Assembly (NCBI GenBank): GCA_964646605.1
Contig: CAZYEX010000004.1
Span: forward strand, 1-34,984
Source: SBAX01 sp964646605
Lineage (GTDB): Bacteria; Planctomycetota; Phycisphaerae; UBA1845
Length of the DNA stretch: 34,984 nucleotides
Direction of reading: 5' to 3'
The notes under the pieces are model-generated. The model was not told where the DNA came from, made no database searches, and was given only the letters and a program-made list of their open reading frames with translations. Of this stretch, positions 24,135 through 32,443 are shown one piece after another (the stretch's first letter is position 1; each line of letters opens with the position of its first letter). Position numbers and translations under genes: made by a program.

Positions 24135-25523
24135 TCAGGGGAGTTCTTCGAACCGGGCCGTGAAGTGCCTCAGGACGGGCGGTTCAAAGACAATTCGCAG
24201 TCCGCGTAGTTCGCCTCGACGCTGGTACAGATCGATCGCCGCTTCGACCACGTAGTCGATATGGCTCTGCGTGTAGACGCGGCGCGGAATGGCCAGGCGC
24301 ACGAGTTCGAGCCGTTTGGCGAATGCGGGCAGGGCGGAATGAGGAAGTCGCGCATCGCCCGCGCCGAACATAACCGATCCGATCTCAACCGTCCGGATGC
24401 CTCCGGTACGGTAAAGCCCACAAACGATCGCCTGTCCCGGAAAGTGTTCCACGGCGACGTGCGGACAAAAAGCCGCGGCGTCTATGTAGATCGCGTGTCC
24501 GCCGGGCGGCTCCACGATGGGTATCCCCGCACTCAGGAACTTCTCACCGAGGTATTCCACACTGCGAATGCGGTACGCAAGATAGTCCTCGTGGACGACC
24601 TCTTCGAATCCCTGGGCCATCGCCTCCAGATCGCGGCCCGCCAGGCCGCCATAAGTCACAAACCCCTCGGTAAGGATGAGCAGATTCCCGGCGCGCTGAA
24701 AAAGCGCCTCGTCACGAAACAGCAGCAAGCCGCCGATATTGGCCAGCCCGTCCTTCTTGGCGCTGATCGTCGCCCCGTCGGCCAGGTCGAACATCTCACG
24801 GACAATGTCGCGCACATCGCGGTCTTGCATTCCCGTCTCGCGGCGCTTGATGAGGTAGGCGTTCTCCGCGAAGCGGTAGGCGTCGAGGAAAAGCGGCAGG
24901 CGATGGCGGTCGCACACGGCGCGTACGGCTCGAAGGTTTTCGAGGCTGACCGGCTGCCCGCCGCCGCTGTTGTTGGTCACCGTCACCATGACCAGCGGAA
25001 TCCGCTCCCGGCCCGCCTCACGGATCAGTGCTTCCAGCGCGGAAACATCCATGTTGCCCTTGAAAGGGTGCCGATTTTTCGGGTCGCGCGCCTCTGGAAT
25101 GGGGAGATCGACGGCCTCGGCGCCGGAGTGCTCGATGTTGGCCCGGGTGGTGTCGAAATGGGCGTTGTTGGGCACGATTTTGTCGGCTCCGCCAACGAGT
25201 TCAAAAAGGATGCGTTCGCTCGCCCGGCCCTGATGCGTGGGAAGAACATGGCGAAAACCGGTCAACTCCTGGATGCGCGACTGGAAGCGATAAAAGCTGC
25301 TGGCCCCGGCGTAGGATTCATCGCCGCGCATGATTCCCGCCCACTGCTCGGAGGACATGGCCCCGGTGCCGCTGTCGGTGAGCAGATCAATGATGACGTC
25401 GTCGGCCCGCAGCAGGAACACATTGAATCCCGCCTCGCGCAGCGCCCGTTCCCGATATTCTCGCGTGGACATGCGGATGGGTTCCACGCACTTGATTCGA
25501 AACGGTTCAATGATGGTTTTCAT
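24135..25523 (-). CDS. tnaA: Tryptophanase (tryptophan indole-lyase)
   Basis: This 462-residue PLP enzyme of the beta-eliminating lyase family aligns almost without gaps to tyrosine phenol-lyase and tryptophanase. The PLP lysine is Lys257 in SAKKD; Tyr71, Arg217 and the VRLAIPRRVYT segment near 408-418 are also conserved. Three positions that separate the two enzymes are all tryptophanase-like: Asp124 in HFDTT (Thr in tyrosine phenol-lyase), Ile381 in VEIGS (Arg in tyrosine phenol-lyase) and His453 in LRHFTA (Phe in tyrosine phenol-lyase). The expected reaction is tryptophan to indole, pyruvate and ammonia, in the cytoplasm. The ATG has GGGAG 7 nt upstream. It is the last gene of the reductase operon. 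I see no TnaC-like leader peptide. Confidence 0.88.
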   Translation of the reverse strand: MKTIIEPFRIKCVEPIRMSTREYRERALREAGFNVFLLRADDVIIDLLTDSGTGAMSSEQWAGIMRGDESYAGASSFYRFQSRIQELTGFRHVLPTHQGRASERILFELVGGADKIVPNNAHFDTTRANIEHSGAEAVDLPIPEARDPKNRHPFKGNMDVSALEALIREAGRERIPLVMVTVTNNSGGGQPVSLENLRAVRAVCDRHRLPLFLDAYRFAENAYLIKRRETGMQDRDVRDIVREMFDLADGATISAKKDGLANIGGLLLFRDEALFQRAGNLLILTEGFVTYGGLAGRDLEAMAQGFEEVVHEDYLAYRIRSVEYLGEKFLSAGIPIVEPPGGHAIYIDAAAFCPHVAVEHFPGQAIVCGLYRTGGIRTVEIGSVMFGAGDARLPHSALPAFAKRLELVRLAIPRRVYTQSHIDYVVEAAIDLYQRRGELRGLRIVFEPPVLRHFTARFEELP

Positions 25524-25536
25524 GAAACGCTCCCGT

Positions 25537-25552
25537 CACGCGCACCCGCGTG
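25537..25552 (-). promoter_or_regulatory. Hairpin next to the tryptophanase ribosome binding site
   Basis: CACGCG (25537-25542), loop CACC, CGCGTG (25547-25552) form a perfect 6-bp stem in the gap between the bcrD-like and tryptophanase genes, a few bases upstream of the latter's GGGAG site. It may tune translation or mark an RNA processing point. Confidence 0.35.
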
Positions 25553-25584
25553 CCCTGTGGGAATCGCCTCGCGCACACCGCGAC

Positions 25585-26394
25585 TCAGGGGTGGGCGACG
25601 CCGGCAAGGGCCCGCTTCTCGAAGCGCTGTAAACCAAGAATGGCCGCACCATAAGCGACGACGTGAGCCGGATTCTCCGGGACCCGAACCTCGCCCCCAA
25701 ACTGGTTCCGGCAGGCGACGACCATCCCTTGCTGGAGCGCAACGCCGCCAATAAAGACCACGGCTCCGGTGAAGCCGACCATTCGAAGCTGGCTCAGGGC
25801 GCGGGCGGCCAGGGATTCATGTGCGCCGCAGATGATGTCCGCGACCGTCTTGCCTTCGGACACATGATTGATGATCTCGGATTCGGCCAGGACCGCACAG
25901 ACACTGCTGATGGGTTGGGGATCCTTGGCCTCCAGGGACAGGTCCCCGATTTGATCCAATTGCACCTCAAGGTATCGACAGATTCGCTCCAGAAACCCGC
26001 CGCTTCCGGCGGCGCATTTTTCATTGGTGCGAAAGGTCTTGACTTTGCCTCCATCGCGAAGGGCGATGGCGCGAGTACACTGCGCTCCCATATCCAAGAC
26101 GAATTGCGCTTCGGGGAAGAGCGCATGCGCCCCACGCGCGCCGCAGGTGAGGTCCGTGATTTGAATGTCCCGGGAACTCAAGCTATAGCGGCCCAGGCCG
26201 GTGGAAGCGACATAATCGATTTCATCACGCCGGATGGCGGCCTCTTCGCAAGCGGCATCGAGCGAACGCCGGGCCACGGCTTCAAAATCCGCCCGCGTAC
26301 GCGCTATGCCGCGACCACGGACGGCGCCGCCATTGTCGATGATCACGGTCTTGGTCGCGCCCGCCCCGAGATCGATCCCTGCAACATAGGCCAC
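25585..26394 (-). CDS. bcrD: BcrD-like ASKHA subunit of a benzoyl-CoA reductase-type enzyme
   Basis: The start is set at the GTG at 26394, which has AAGGAGG 8 nt upstream; the ATG at 26418 lies upstream of that site. The 269-residue protein is an acetate/sugar kinase-Hsc70-actin fold ATPase of the HgdC/BcrA-BcrD family. GIDLGAGATKTVI (about 6-18) and FVLDMGAQCTRAI (98-110) match the BcrD (delta) variant rather than the GSTTTK and GGQD forms of BcrA. Cys127 (KCAAGSG) and Cys166 (SSVCAVL) are the expected ligands of a [4Fe-4S] cluster shared between the two ATPase subunits. Together with the A-like subunit it should use ATP hydrolysis to drive low-potential electrons to the B/C subunits. Gene order C-B-A-D matches Thauera-type clusters. 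Confidence 0.8.
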   Translation of the reverse strand: MAYVAGIDLGAGATKTVIIDNGGAVRGRGIARTRADFEAVARRSLDAACEEAAIRRDEIDYVASTGLGRYSLSSRDIQITDLTCGARGAHALFPEAQFVLDMGAQCTRAIALRDGGKVKTFRTNEKCAAGSGGFLERICRYLEVQLDQIGDLSLEAKDPQPISSVCAVLAESEIINHVSEGKTVADIICGAHESLAARALSQLRMVGFTGAVVFIGGVALQQGMVVACRNQFGGEVRVPENPAHVVAYGAAILGLQRFEKRALAGVAHP

Positions 26395-26451
26395 GGAATG
26401 TTCCTCCTTACGCCGCATCAGTGATGCAGCGACCCAAGGTCCGGCGATTCC

Positions 26452-27285
26452 TCATTCATCCACCCATACGGGCAATTCGGCACTGACTTCGGCACTGGGA
26501 CGCTTTTCCGCCATCACGTGGTCCATGGCGTACAAGGCCGCCCCCAGCGCGCCGCAATAATGAGCCTCCGGACTGGCGTTCAACGGCGCATGGAGCTTTG
26601 CCTCCAACGCACGCACCATTCCGATGTTCCGGGCCACGCCGCCGGTGAACGTGATTTCCGGGTCCATTCCGACGCGGCGGACCAGTCCGATGGTTCGCGT
26701 CGCAATGGCTTCATGCACGCCGGCGAGAATGTCTTCCACATGTTTGTTTTGCGCCAAGTGGCTGAGAATGTCGGACTCGACGAACACCGTGCACACACTC
26801 GTGAGGCGGACCGGTTTGGTTCCGCGGAGAGAGATTTCGCCGATCTCGTCGAGGGTCAGTCCCAGCACGTCGGCGGCGCCGGCGAGAAACCTTCCGGTGC
26901 CCGCGGCGCACTTGTCGTTCATGCAAAAGTCGATCACGTCTCCTTCGGCGCTGATTTTGATGGCCTTGGTGTCCTGCCCGCCCATGTCGATGACGGTACG
27001 CGTACCGGGATAGAGCATGTGGGCGCCCCGCGCATGGCAGGAGATTTCCGTGACTTGCGTATCCCCGGCTTCGATCTTGTAGCGGCCGTATCCGGTACCC
27101 ACCACGAATTTAATGTCTTCGCGGGGGATTCCGGCTTTTTGGATCTCATCCATCGCGCGTTGCCCGGCGCGGACGACGTTGGCGCCCGAGTCGATCAGCA
27201 CGCGGGCGACAATGGCCCGGGCCGTGTCCAGCGCCACCGCCTTCGTCTGGGTGCTGCCGACGTCAATCCCCACGGCGTATTCCAT
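26452..27285 (-). CDS. bcrA: BcrA-like ASKHA ATPase subunit of a benzoyl-CoA reductase-type enzyme
   Basis: This 277-residue ATPase has the full activator signature: GIDVGSTQTKAV (6-17), VGTGYGRY (62-69), VIDMGGQDTKAI (98-109), Cys126 in DKCAAGTGRF and Cys165 in TSVCTVF, and the C-terminal TGGVARNIG. These features define the electron-activating ATPases of 2-hydroxyacyl-CoA dehydratases and of ATP-dependent benzoyl-CoA reductases. Having two different copies side by side, one BcrA-like and one BcrD-like, is the mark of the four-subunit reductases; dehydratases use one. Its length resembles the short Azoarcus (Bzd) type ATPase subunits rather than the about 430-residue Thauera BcrA. It overlaps no gene and lies 18 nt after the B-like gene. 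Confidence 0.82.
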   Translation of the reverse strand: MEYAVGIDVGSTQTKAVALDTARAIVARVLIDSGANVVRAGQRAMDEIQKAGIPREDIKFVVGTGYGRYKIEAGDTQVTEISCHARGAHMLYPGTRTVIDMGGQDTKAIKISAEGDVIDFCMNDKCAAGTGRFLAGAADVLGLTLDEIGEISLRGTKPVRLTSVCTVFVESDILSHLAQNKHVEDILAGVHEAIATRTIGLVRRVGMDPEITFTGGVARNIGMVRALEAKLHAPLNASPEAHYCGALGAALYAMDHVMAEKRPSAEVSAELPVWVDE

Positions 27286-27303
27286 GCGCCCACCACTTTC
27301 CGA

Positions 27304-28596
27304 TCAGGTCGTCGCCTGTTTTCCCGTTTCATTCCCGGCCCGAAGACGCTTGTACTGCAGCGACTCAAAGAAGGCGTCGATGCGATTCTTCATCTGGGCT
27401 TCGGCGTAGTAACGCGGGTCTTCGAGATCCGACTCGACCATGAGAGTCGGTACATTGAGTTCCTTGGTGAAGTATTCGCGCATATCTCCCTGCCCGGCGG
27501 AGAACAGCCGACAGCTCTTGATGCTGTGGATGATTAAGGCATCCGCGTCCCACTCCTCGACATAGCGGCGGATCTGCTTGTAGCGATCCACGATGGACCG
27601 ATTGCACAAATTGTGGACAAGCATCTGCTCGGCAATGCTCTCCAGGGGACGCTCGGGGTCATGGAAGAAGCCGAACTCCCAGAGCCCACCGACGGTGGAG
27701 TAAGTGCTTTGCACCGCCACCGCTCCCCAGCGCTCGAAGAGGTTTCGGAAGTTTCGATAGTAGGGATAGGGCGGCGGCCCCTCGACCACGGTCCGAAAGC
27801 GCTCTTCATCCAGAACGCCGACGCCCTCTTCCACCATTTGCTCGTATTCCGCCGCGGCGGCGTCAAAGAAATCGGCCGCCTCCTTCGTGCCGCGAAGGGC
27901 GTTGATGGGCCCCATCATGTTGATGCTGTCGAAATAGGCGTCGAACGGCGCCGGTCGATTCTTGCACAGCTCTTTCGCTCGCGCCCAGCCGCGTTCGGCC
28001 CGGGCCGAGTATCCGAGAATCTCGCGGAGCCGGTCGATGTCGAATTTCTTGCCCGTCAGTTTTTCACAGGTGCCAATCAGTTCATGGAGCTGGCACAGGA
28101 CATACTTGATGTCATCTTTGGAGGGCGTCTTTTCGCGCAGGAAGGGAATGTCGAGCATGACCATCGGCACATTCATCATACTGGCACAGTGCTCGAACCA
28201 CTTGATGTAGACATTGCACCCCACGAAGTTGCAGACGATCAAAGAGGGCTTGGGAATGGTGCCGTTCTCGCCTACTCCGCCGCAAAGGGTAAACCCGATG
28301 TCCGCCTTGACATACGCGCAGTTGTCCGAGGCGTATCCGATTTCCTCGCTCTTGAGGATGTAGGGCAGGGAATTCTTGCGGATCGCCAACTGCAATGCGT
28401 TGATTTCCGGAAAGACGGGCAGGATGTCGAAGCAACGCAGGATTTCCACGCAGTTCCCGCTGATCATCAGATAGGCCGACGGCGTCGGCGTCCGCGTCGC
28501 CTCCTTAAGCTGCGCCATCCAGTCGGTCATGATGTCGCGCGAAAGCGTATGGACCCGGCCGCGATAGTCTCTGGTTGGCGCTTGAGTTGTCGTCAT
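27304..28596 (-). CDS. bcrB: BcrB/BzdO-like subunit of a benzoyl-CoA reductase-type enzyme
   Basis: The second ATG (28596) is preferred because GAGAGAGG then lies 6 nt upstream; the first ATG (28602) touches that site. The 430-residue protein belongs to the HgdB/FldB-type FeS family. Conserved segments are ISGNCVEILRCFD (about 46-57), PEINALQLAIRK (63-74), GYASDNCAYVKADIG (87-101), CNFVGCNVYIKWFEH (122-136) and near the end HSIKSCRLFS with VESDLEDPRYY (357-397). Candidate cluster ligands are Cys49, Cys93, Cys122, Cys127 and Cys362. Length fits BcrB/BzdO (about 430-450). With the C-like subunit it should form the catalytic half that binds the CoA substrate. Substrate identity is not fixed by sequence. 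Confidence 0.82.
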   Translation of the reverse strand: MTTTQAPTRDYRGRVHTLSRDIMTDWMAQLKEATRTPTPSAYLMISGNCVEILRCFDILPVFPEINALQLAIRKNSLPYILKSEEIGYASDNCAYVKADIGFTLCGGVGENGTIPKPSLIVCNFVGCNVYIKWFEHCASMMNVPMVMLDIPFLREKTPSKDDIKYVLCQLHELIGTCEKLTGKKFDIDRLREILGYSARAERGWARAKELCKNRPAPFDAYFDSINMMGPINALRGTKEAADFFDAAAAEYEQMVEEGVGVLDEERFRTVVEGPPPYPYYRNFRNLFERWGAVAVQSTYSTVGGLWEFGFFHDPERPLESIAEQMLVHNLCNRSIVDRYKQIRRYVEEWDADALIIHSIKSCRLFSAGQGDMREYFTKELNVPTLMVESDLEDPRYYAEAQMKNRIDAFFESLQYKRLRAGNETGKQATT

Positions 28597-28673
28597 CGTC
28601 ATCCTCTCTCGTTTTTCGCCCGCATCCGCCGGCGTTGATGCGCTGGATCTCCGGTCCGTCCATCACGCCCGTC

Positions 28674-29822
28674 TTATTCGAACAACATGGACTCCGCGAA
28701 GGTTTCGACCTCCGTCCGCGCCGATTCGAACGTCCACATCTTCTCCTCGAACTCGATCTTCAGGTGCGGCACGCCGGCTTCCTCCAACTTGCGCCGAAAG
28801 AGCACATAGTCGAGAAGCGCGGGCTCGCAGAATTTGGCCGATGCGAACAGCACGGCTTCCGCGCCCGCCTCCTTCATTCGTTGCAGAAGCCCCTCCGTCC
28901 GCGGTCGGTCGCGATCGTGTCGAACGGACGTGTACGCGCTGTCGTGAAGATAAGCGTTGGATAGCGCCGCGAGCGGGTCTCCGTCGGCGCTGATGTCGTC
29001 AGCGAACAGCCGCCACCCGATCATCGTGTCGTCATCCTGCACCAGGCATCCGCCGGCCTCGATCACCTCGAGCAGGCCCACCGGCGGCTGTTCGCAAAAT
29101 GCGCCTTCAATGACGACCCGTACGCCGTCACGCTGGTGAACTTCCGCCGCCTCGACCTGCTCGCAGACCGTCTCCAGCATGGGGAGGAAGTCTTCGGGCA
29201 TCATACGCGTGCCGGCATAGACCAGGGCGTGCAAATCCGCGGCTGAAAGCAAGCTGGGTTGCTCTTTCCGCCGTGCGTAGATGGCGCGGGTCAATCCACG
29301 CACTTTGTTGTAAAGTTGCAGACTGCGCTTGATCGCCGCGTCGGTGATCGGCCTGCCCAGATGGTTCGATAGGTTGGTGCGAAAGCGCTCGAATTCCGCC
29401 CGCGCATAGGTCGCCGACTGCGCGCTGTACATGTTTTGCGGAAGGTGAAGGTACTCAATGTACATGTCGGGCGCGTTCCGCTTGACCACGCTGGAGAGGT
29501 TTCGGGCTACGTCGCAGATCGAGCTGAACACCGCGCCTTGAAAGCCCTTCATCTCCCCGCGAAGAAACAGCTCGAGTGTACTCTTGGCGATCGAGCAGAT
29601 GAACGACTGAAAGCGTACCTCCGCAAACGACAGTTCGATCTTGTTTCCGGCGCCGAACAAGCCCACCGGTAGGAGACCAGCCGCATGAATCACCTCTACG
29701 GGGGCATAGATCGGAAAAACGGCGAACCCGCCGATGCCGGGATGCTTCTCGATCGCCTTGGCCAGTGCACCGCCTGGTAACAGTTCCAGCAACTCCCGGC
29801 ATTCCTGAAGGATTTTTTGCAT
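28674..29822 (-). CDS. bcrC: BcrC/BzdN-like subunit of a benzoyl-CoA reductase-type enzyme
   Basis: This 382-residue protein is of the HgdB-type FeS family, the size of BcrC/BzdN. Recognisable stretches are PIYAPVEVIHAAGLLPVGLFG (about 37-57, the family's N-terminal signature), FICSIAKSTLEL (74-85), SSICDVARNL (100-109), LYNKVRGLTRAIYARRKEQP (170-189) and SAKFCEPALLDYVLF (328-342). Cys76, Cys103, Cys243 and Cys332 are the likely cluster ligands. It is the first gene of the reductase part. The ATG has GGAG about 10 nt upstream, and a 10-bp hairpin lies in the 86-nt gap before it. A 2-hydroxyacyl-CoA dehydratase subunit is the main alternative, disfavoured by the paired ATPase genes. Confidence 0.8.
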   Translation of the reverse strand: MQKILQECRELLELLPGGALAKAIEKHPGIGGFAVFPIYAPVEVIHAAGLLPVGLFGAGNKIELSFAEVRFQSFICSIAKSTLELFLRGEMKGFQGAVFSSICDVARNLSSVVKRNAPDMYIEYLHLPQNMYSAQSATYARAEFERFRTNLSNHLGRPITDAAIKRSLQLYNKVRGLTRAIYARRKEQPSLLSAADLHALVYAGTRMMPEDFLPMLETVCEQVEAAEVHQRDGVRVVIEGAFCEQPPVGLLEVIEAGGCLVQDDDTMIGWRLFADDISADGDPLAALSNAYLHDSAYTSVRHDRDRPRTEGLLQRMKEAGAEAVLFASAKFCEPALLDYVLFRRKLEEAGVPHLKIEFEEKMWTFESARTEVETFAESMLFE

Positions 29823-29855
29823 GGGCTATCGGCTCCGCGTTCGGTCTATGAGTTC

Positions 29856-29881
29856 GCACCAACACTCACGGGTGTTGGTGC
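29856..29881 (-). promoter_or_regulatory. 10-bp hairpin between beta-oxidation and reductase genes
   Basis: GCACCAACAC (29856-29865), loop TCACGG, GTGTTGGTGC (29872-29881) form a perfect 10-bp stem in the 86-nt gap between the HAD/ECH fusion gene and the bcrC-like gene. No T-run follows on the minus strand, so it more likely stabilises or processes the mRNA, or serves as an operator, than terminates transcription. Confidence 0.5.
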
Positions 29882-29908
29882 TGACGGCTGCGCCCGGCGG
29901 TCTGGTCC

Positions 29909-32419
29909 TCATGATGGTTTCCCGTTGGGGGCCTGGCCGGGGCTTGGGGCGACTGGGTCAGCGTCGACCGGACCGTTTTCATTCGGGTAGGCCCATCCTG
30001 GAAGCTGTATGCCTGCACAGGCGTAGTTCATCGGCGGCGGTTTGTGTTTGCGATCCAGCAGCGTCAAAAGACCCGTCCGAATGAACGGGTTCTTCTTCGG
30101 ATTGAAGGTCTCGCCGGTCTCCTTCGCCAGCGCTTCGTCGTCGGCGCCGCGGGCGAGCTCACGCTTGAACAAAGCTCTGGAATAGGGAGCGTCCTTGGCC
30201 ATATTGCGCGCACGCTCGTATCCGCGCCGCAGCGCTTCGAACTCGTCGTCAAAGACGCCTTGACTCAAACCAATCTGATACGCCCGATCCGCGGTAATGC
30301 CCTGATCGAAAATCTCGAAGCTGACGGAATCGCCCATCCCCAATCGCTTAAGCTCGCCGGCCGCCCCGAAGCCGGGCAGAATTGCATAGTCAAGTTCGGG
30401 CTGATTGTACGTATTCTTCTGGTGCCACGCCGAGCGCCGCTCGAGCGTATCGAAGACAAATCCGAAGGACCGCAAGTCGTAGCGCAGATCGAGATAGTAG
30501 GTGAACTCCGCGCCGCCGCCCCATTTTTCGCCGAACACGCCGATGCTCGCCACCGGACTCTGCTGGATCATCCGAAACAGCGTCACGGCGTTGCGGCTGG
30601 AGGCGGCCGCCTCCGTTTCGCTCAACGGCGCATAGCCCCGCTCGCTCTCAAACCAGCCCCGGTTGAACTCGCGGGCGTCGGCGCCAAGCATGCGCATCCC
30701 CGTCCCGGCCGCGGTAAAGAGAACGGCGCCGCACCGTCCTTCGCGGTGGAGCTGAAGCACCAGGCCAAACGCATGCGCGAGCTGATCGATCACCGCGCGA
30801 TTGAAGACATTTCCGCGCAGCGGGTTGTCGAAAACGATGCTGACCACACGGTCCTTGGACGAGGGGCCGTAGACTTTGAGATCGAGGTAACTCCCTCTGT
30901 ACTCACCCGTCTCGAAATCTAGTTCCGCCACCGGCGTCTGGTACCGCATCCCGTATCCCAGCAGACCGTTGAAATTGCGGCGCTTCATGTCAAACAGAAG
31001 GCACGGGCGACCCTTGCGCGGGCCGCACTCGCCGTCCACGTCGAGCATTTCAACCATGTACAGATCATCGCTGTTTTCATCGCGGGCGCGGCGGACAAGC
31101 TCGATCACGCCGTCGATTGTCAGATGCGCGATCAAGGCGTCGATCAACTCAATCAGGCCGACCTTGAACCGCAGGCCCGCACGCGTAGAGTTGTTGATCT
31201 GCCCCGGCGTGGCGATCCCGTCCTGAATGAGATCGAGCGCATACAGACAAATGGGCAACGCGTACCGGCGAAAGGCCCGCCCTCCCAGGTCGCTTGCGCA
31301 GGCGACATGCACGAGCGACTCGGCGCTCTTGATTTTTCCGGACCGACGGTCCTGCTCGGCGGCCTCATAAAAAGACCAGTAGTCCTTGCGCGATATCTCC
31401 GTGACGGGCAGATACTCGCCGCTCGCCGGATCGAGAACCCTATGTGCCCTTGGTTGTTCCCCGTCACTCCACGCAAAGAATCCCCGCCGCGAAGGGGCGT
31501 TGGCTCCGGTGCAACCGTCTTGCTCCAGCCTGGCGATCCAATCGGGGTAAGGCGCGCCGTTTCTGTCGTACAGGCTTCGCAGGCGGTCGGTCTGGGGCAG
31601 ACTCCGGCCGAAGTGGCGCGACGACTCGGTGTAAGGCATGTGCCCCGTCTGATCCAGAACCTGAAAGGGATTGGCGGTGAACAAATCCCACAGCCCGCCG
31701 CGCTCGACAAGGTCGCGCGACGTTCGCACATCCCACGAAATCACCGCGGCCATGGCCTGGAAGATCGGATCGGTCAGGTATCCGTGATGGTCCGTGGGAA
31801 GGGCGACGACGGTCTTCTCGAGGATCTGGTCCGCAAAGACCGTGCCGAACGCAAATGTCTCGATCGACGCGAATTTGCCCTTCATCACGTCGATGAGTCG
31901 ATTGGCCTCGAATGGAAAATAACCGTGAACCGTGAGAAACTTCTCACGGAGCGCCTCCGACTTGAACAGGACGGCCAATTCGCCCGTCGTGTGTGCCGAG
32001 GTGTTGGAAAAGATCGCCGCGATGCGATCCCGATCAATGTGCCTCTCGATCGCCTCGAAGATTTTGGCCTTGATCTCGCCACGCTCGGTCGCGACTTCCC
32101 AGACGAGATCGGCTCGGGCAAGATCGTCGTACGACTGCGTGAATGTCACGCGCGCCCCAGCCCGTCGGGCGTCTTCCTCGCGAAGGCGAGATTCCTTCAC
32201 GTCGGCGGCGCGCATCGCGTCGAACCGCACCTTAGCCCGAGCCAGCGCCTCCGGCTGCACGTCGAGAAGAATCAGCTCGTAATCGGTCTTTTTCAGCAGG
32301 TCGATTGCGATCCCCTGCCCCATCGTCCCCGCGCCGATGACCGCGACGCAACGAACTTCGTTTACGCGCCGTACGGCCGACTCGATCGACTTGTCACCAA
32401 AGGCGAATGCCCGTTTCAT
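29909..32419 (-). CDS. Divergent 3-hydroxyacyl-CoA dehydrogenase/enoyl-CoA hydratase fusion
   Basis: The 836-residue protein has the order dehydrogenase then hydratase, as in FadN. The N-terminal NAD site is CVAVIGAGTMGQG (24-36). Dehydrogenase landmarks are altered. The usual HFFNP reads HGYFP (His165), the partner Glu is Asp177 in LIDVM, and the GF(I/V)xNR segment reads HGYLTDP. The C-terminal crotonase domain (about 510-740) keeps both catalytic Glu positions: Glu638 in WGGGAEF and Glu675 in NQPEL, with about 19 extra residues between them. The oxyanion segment reads MRMLGADAREF. It probably hydrates and oxidises a CoA thioester made by the neighbouring enzymes. The altered motifs suggest a special, perhaps cyclic, substrate or one impaired activity. 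The ATG has only a weak upstream site. Confidence 0.78.
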   Translation of the reverse strand: MKRAFAFGDKSIESAVRRVNEVRCVAVIGAGTMGQGIAIDLLKKTDYELILLDVQPEALARAKVRFDAMRAADVKESRLREEDARRAGARVTFTQSYDDLARADLVWEVATERGEIKAKIFEAIERHIDRDRIAAIFSNTSAHTTGELAVLFKSEALREKFLTVHGYFPFEANRLIDVMKGKFASIETFAFGTVFADQILEKTVVALPTDHHGYLTDPIFQAMAAVISWDVRTSRDLVERGGLWDLFTANPFQVLDQTGHMPYTESSRHFGRSLPQTDRLRSLYDRNGAPYPDWIARLEQDGCTGANAPSRRGFFAWSDGEQPRAHRVLDPASGEYLPVTEISRKDYWSFYEAAEQDRRSGKIKSAESLVHVACASDLGGRAFRRYALPICLYALDLIQDGIATPGQINNSTRAGLRFKVGLIELIDALIAHLTIDGVIELVRRARDENSDDLYMVEMLDVDGECGPRKGRPCLLFDMKRRNFNGLLGYGMRYQTPVAELDFETGEYRGSYLDLKVYGPSSKDRVVSIVFDNPLRGNVFNRAVIDQLAHAFGLVLQLHREGRCGAVLFTAAGTGMRMLGADAREFNRGWFESERGYAPLSETEAAASSRNAVTLFRMIQQSPVASIGVFGEKWGGGAEFTYYLDLRYDLRSFGFVFDTLERRSAWHQKNTYNQPELDYAILPGFGAAGELKRLGMGDSVSFEIFDQGITADRAYQIGLSQGVFDDEFEALRRGYERARNMAKDAPYSRALFKRELARGADDEALAKETGETFNPKKNPFIRTGLLTLLDRKHKPPPMNYACAGIQLPGWAYPNENGPVDADPVAPSPGQAPNGKPS

Positions 32420-32443
32420 CGTGTAATTGCACCGCCTTTTTCG

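Noticed and set aside
24135..25523. Tyrosine phenol-lyase as the identity of the lyase
   Set aside because: The phenol-lyase residues Thr124, Arg381 and Phe448 are replaced by the tryptophanase Asp, Ile and His.
25585..29822. 2-hydroxyacyl-CoA dehydratase system
   Set aside because: Dehydratases use one ATPase activator; here two distinct ATPase subunits, one with BcrD-type motifs, are encoded together with B- and C-sized subunits in C-B-A-D order.
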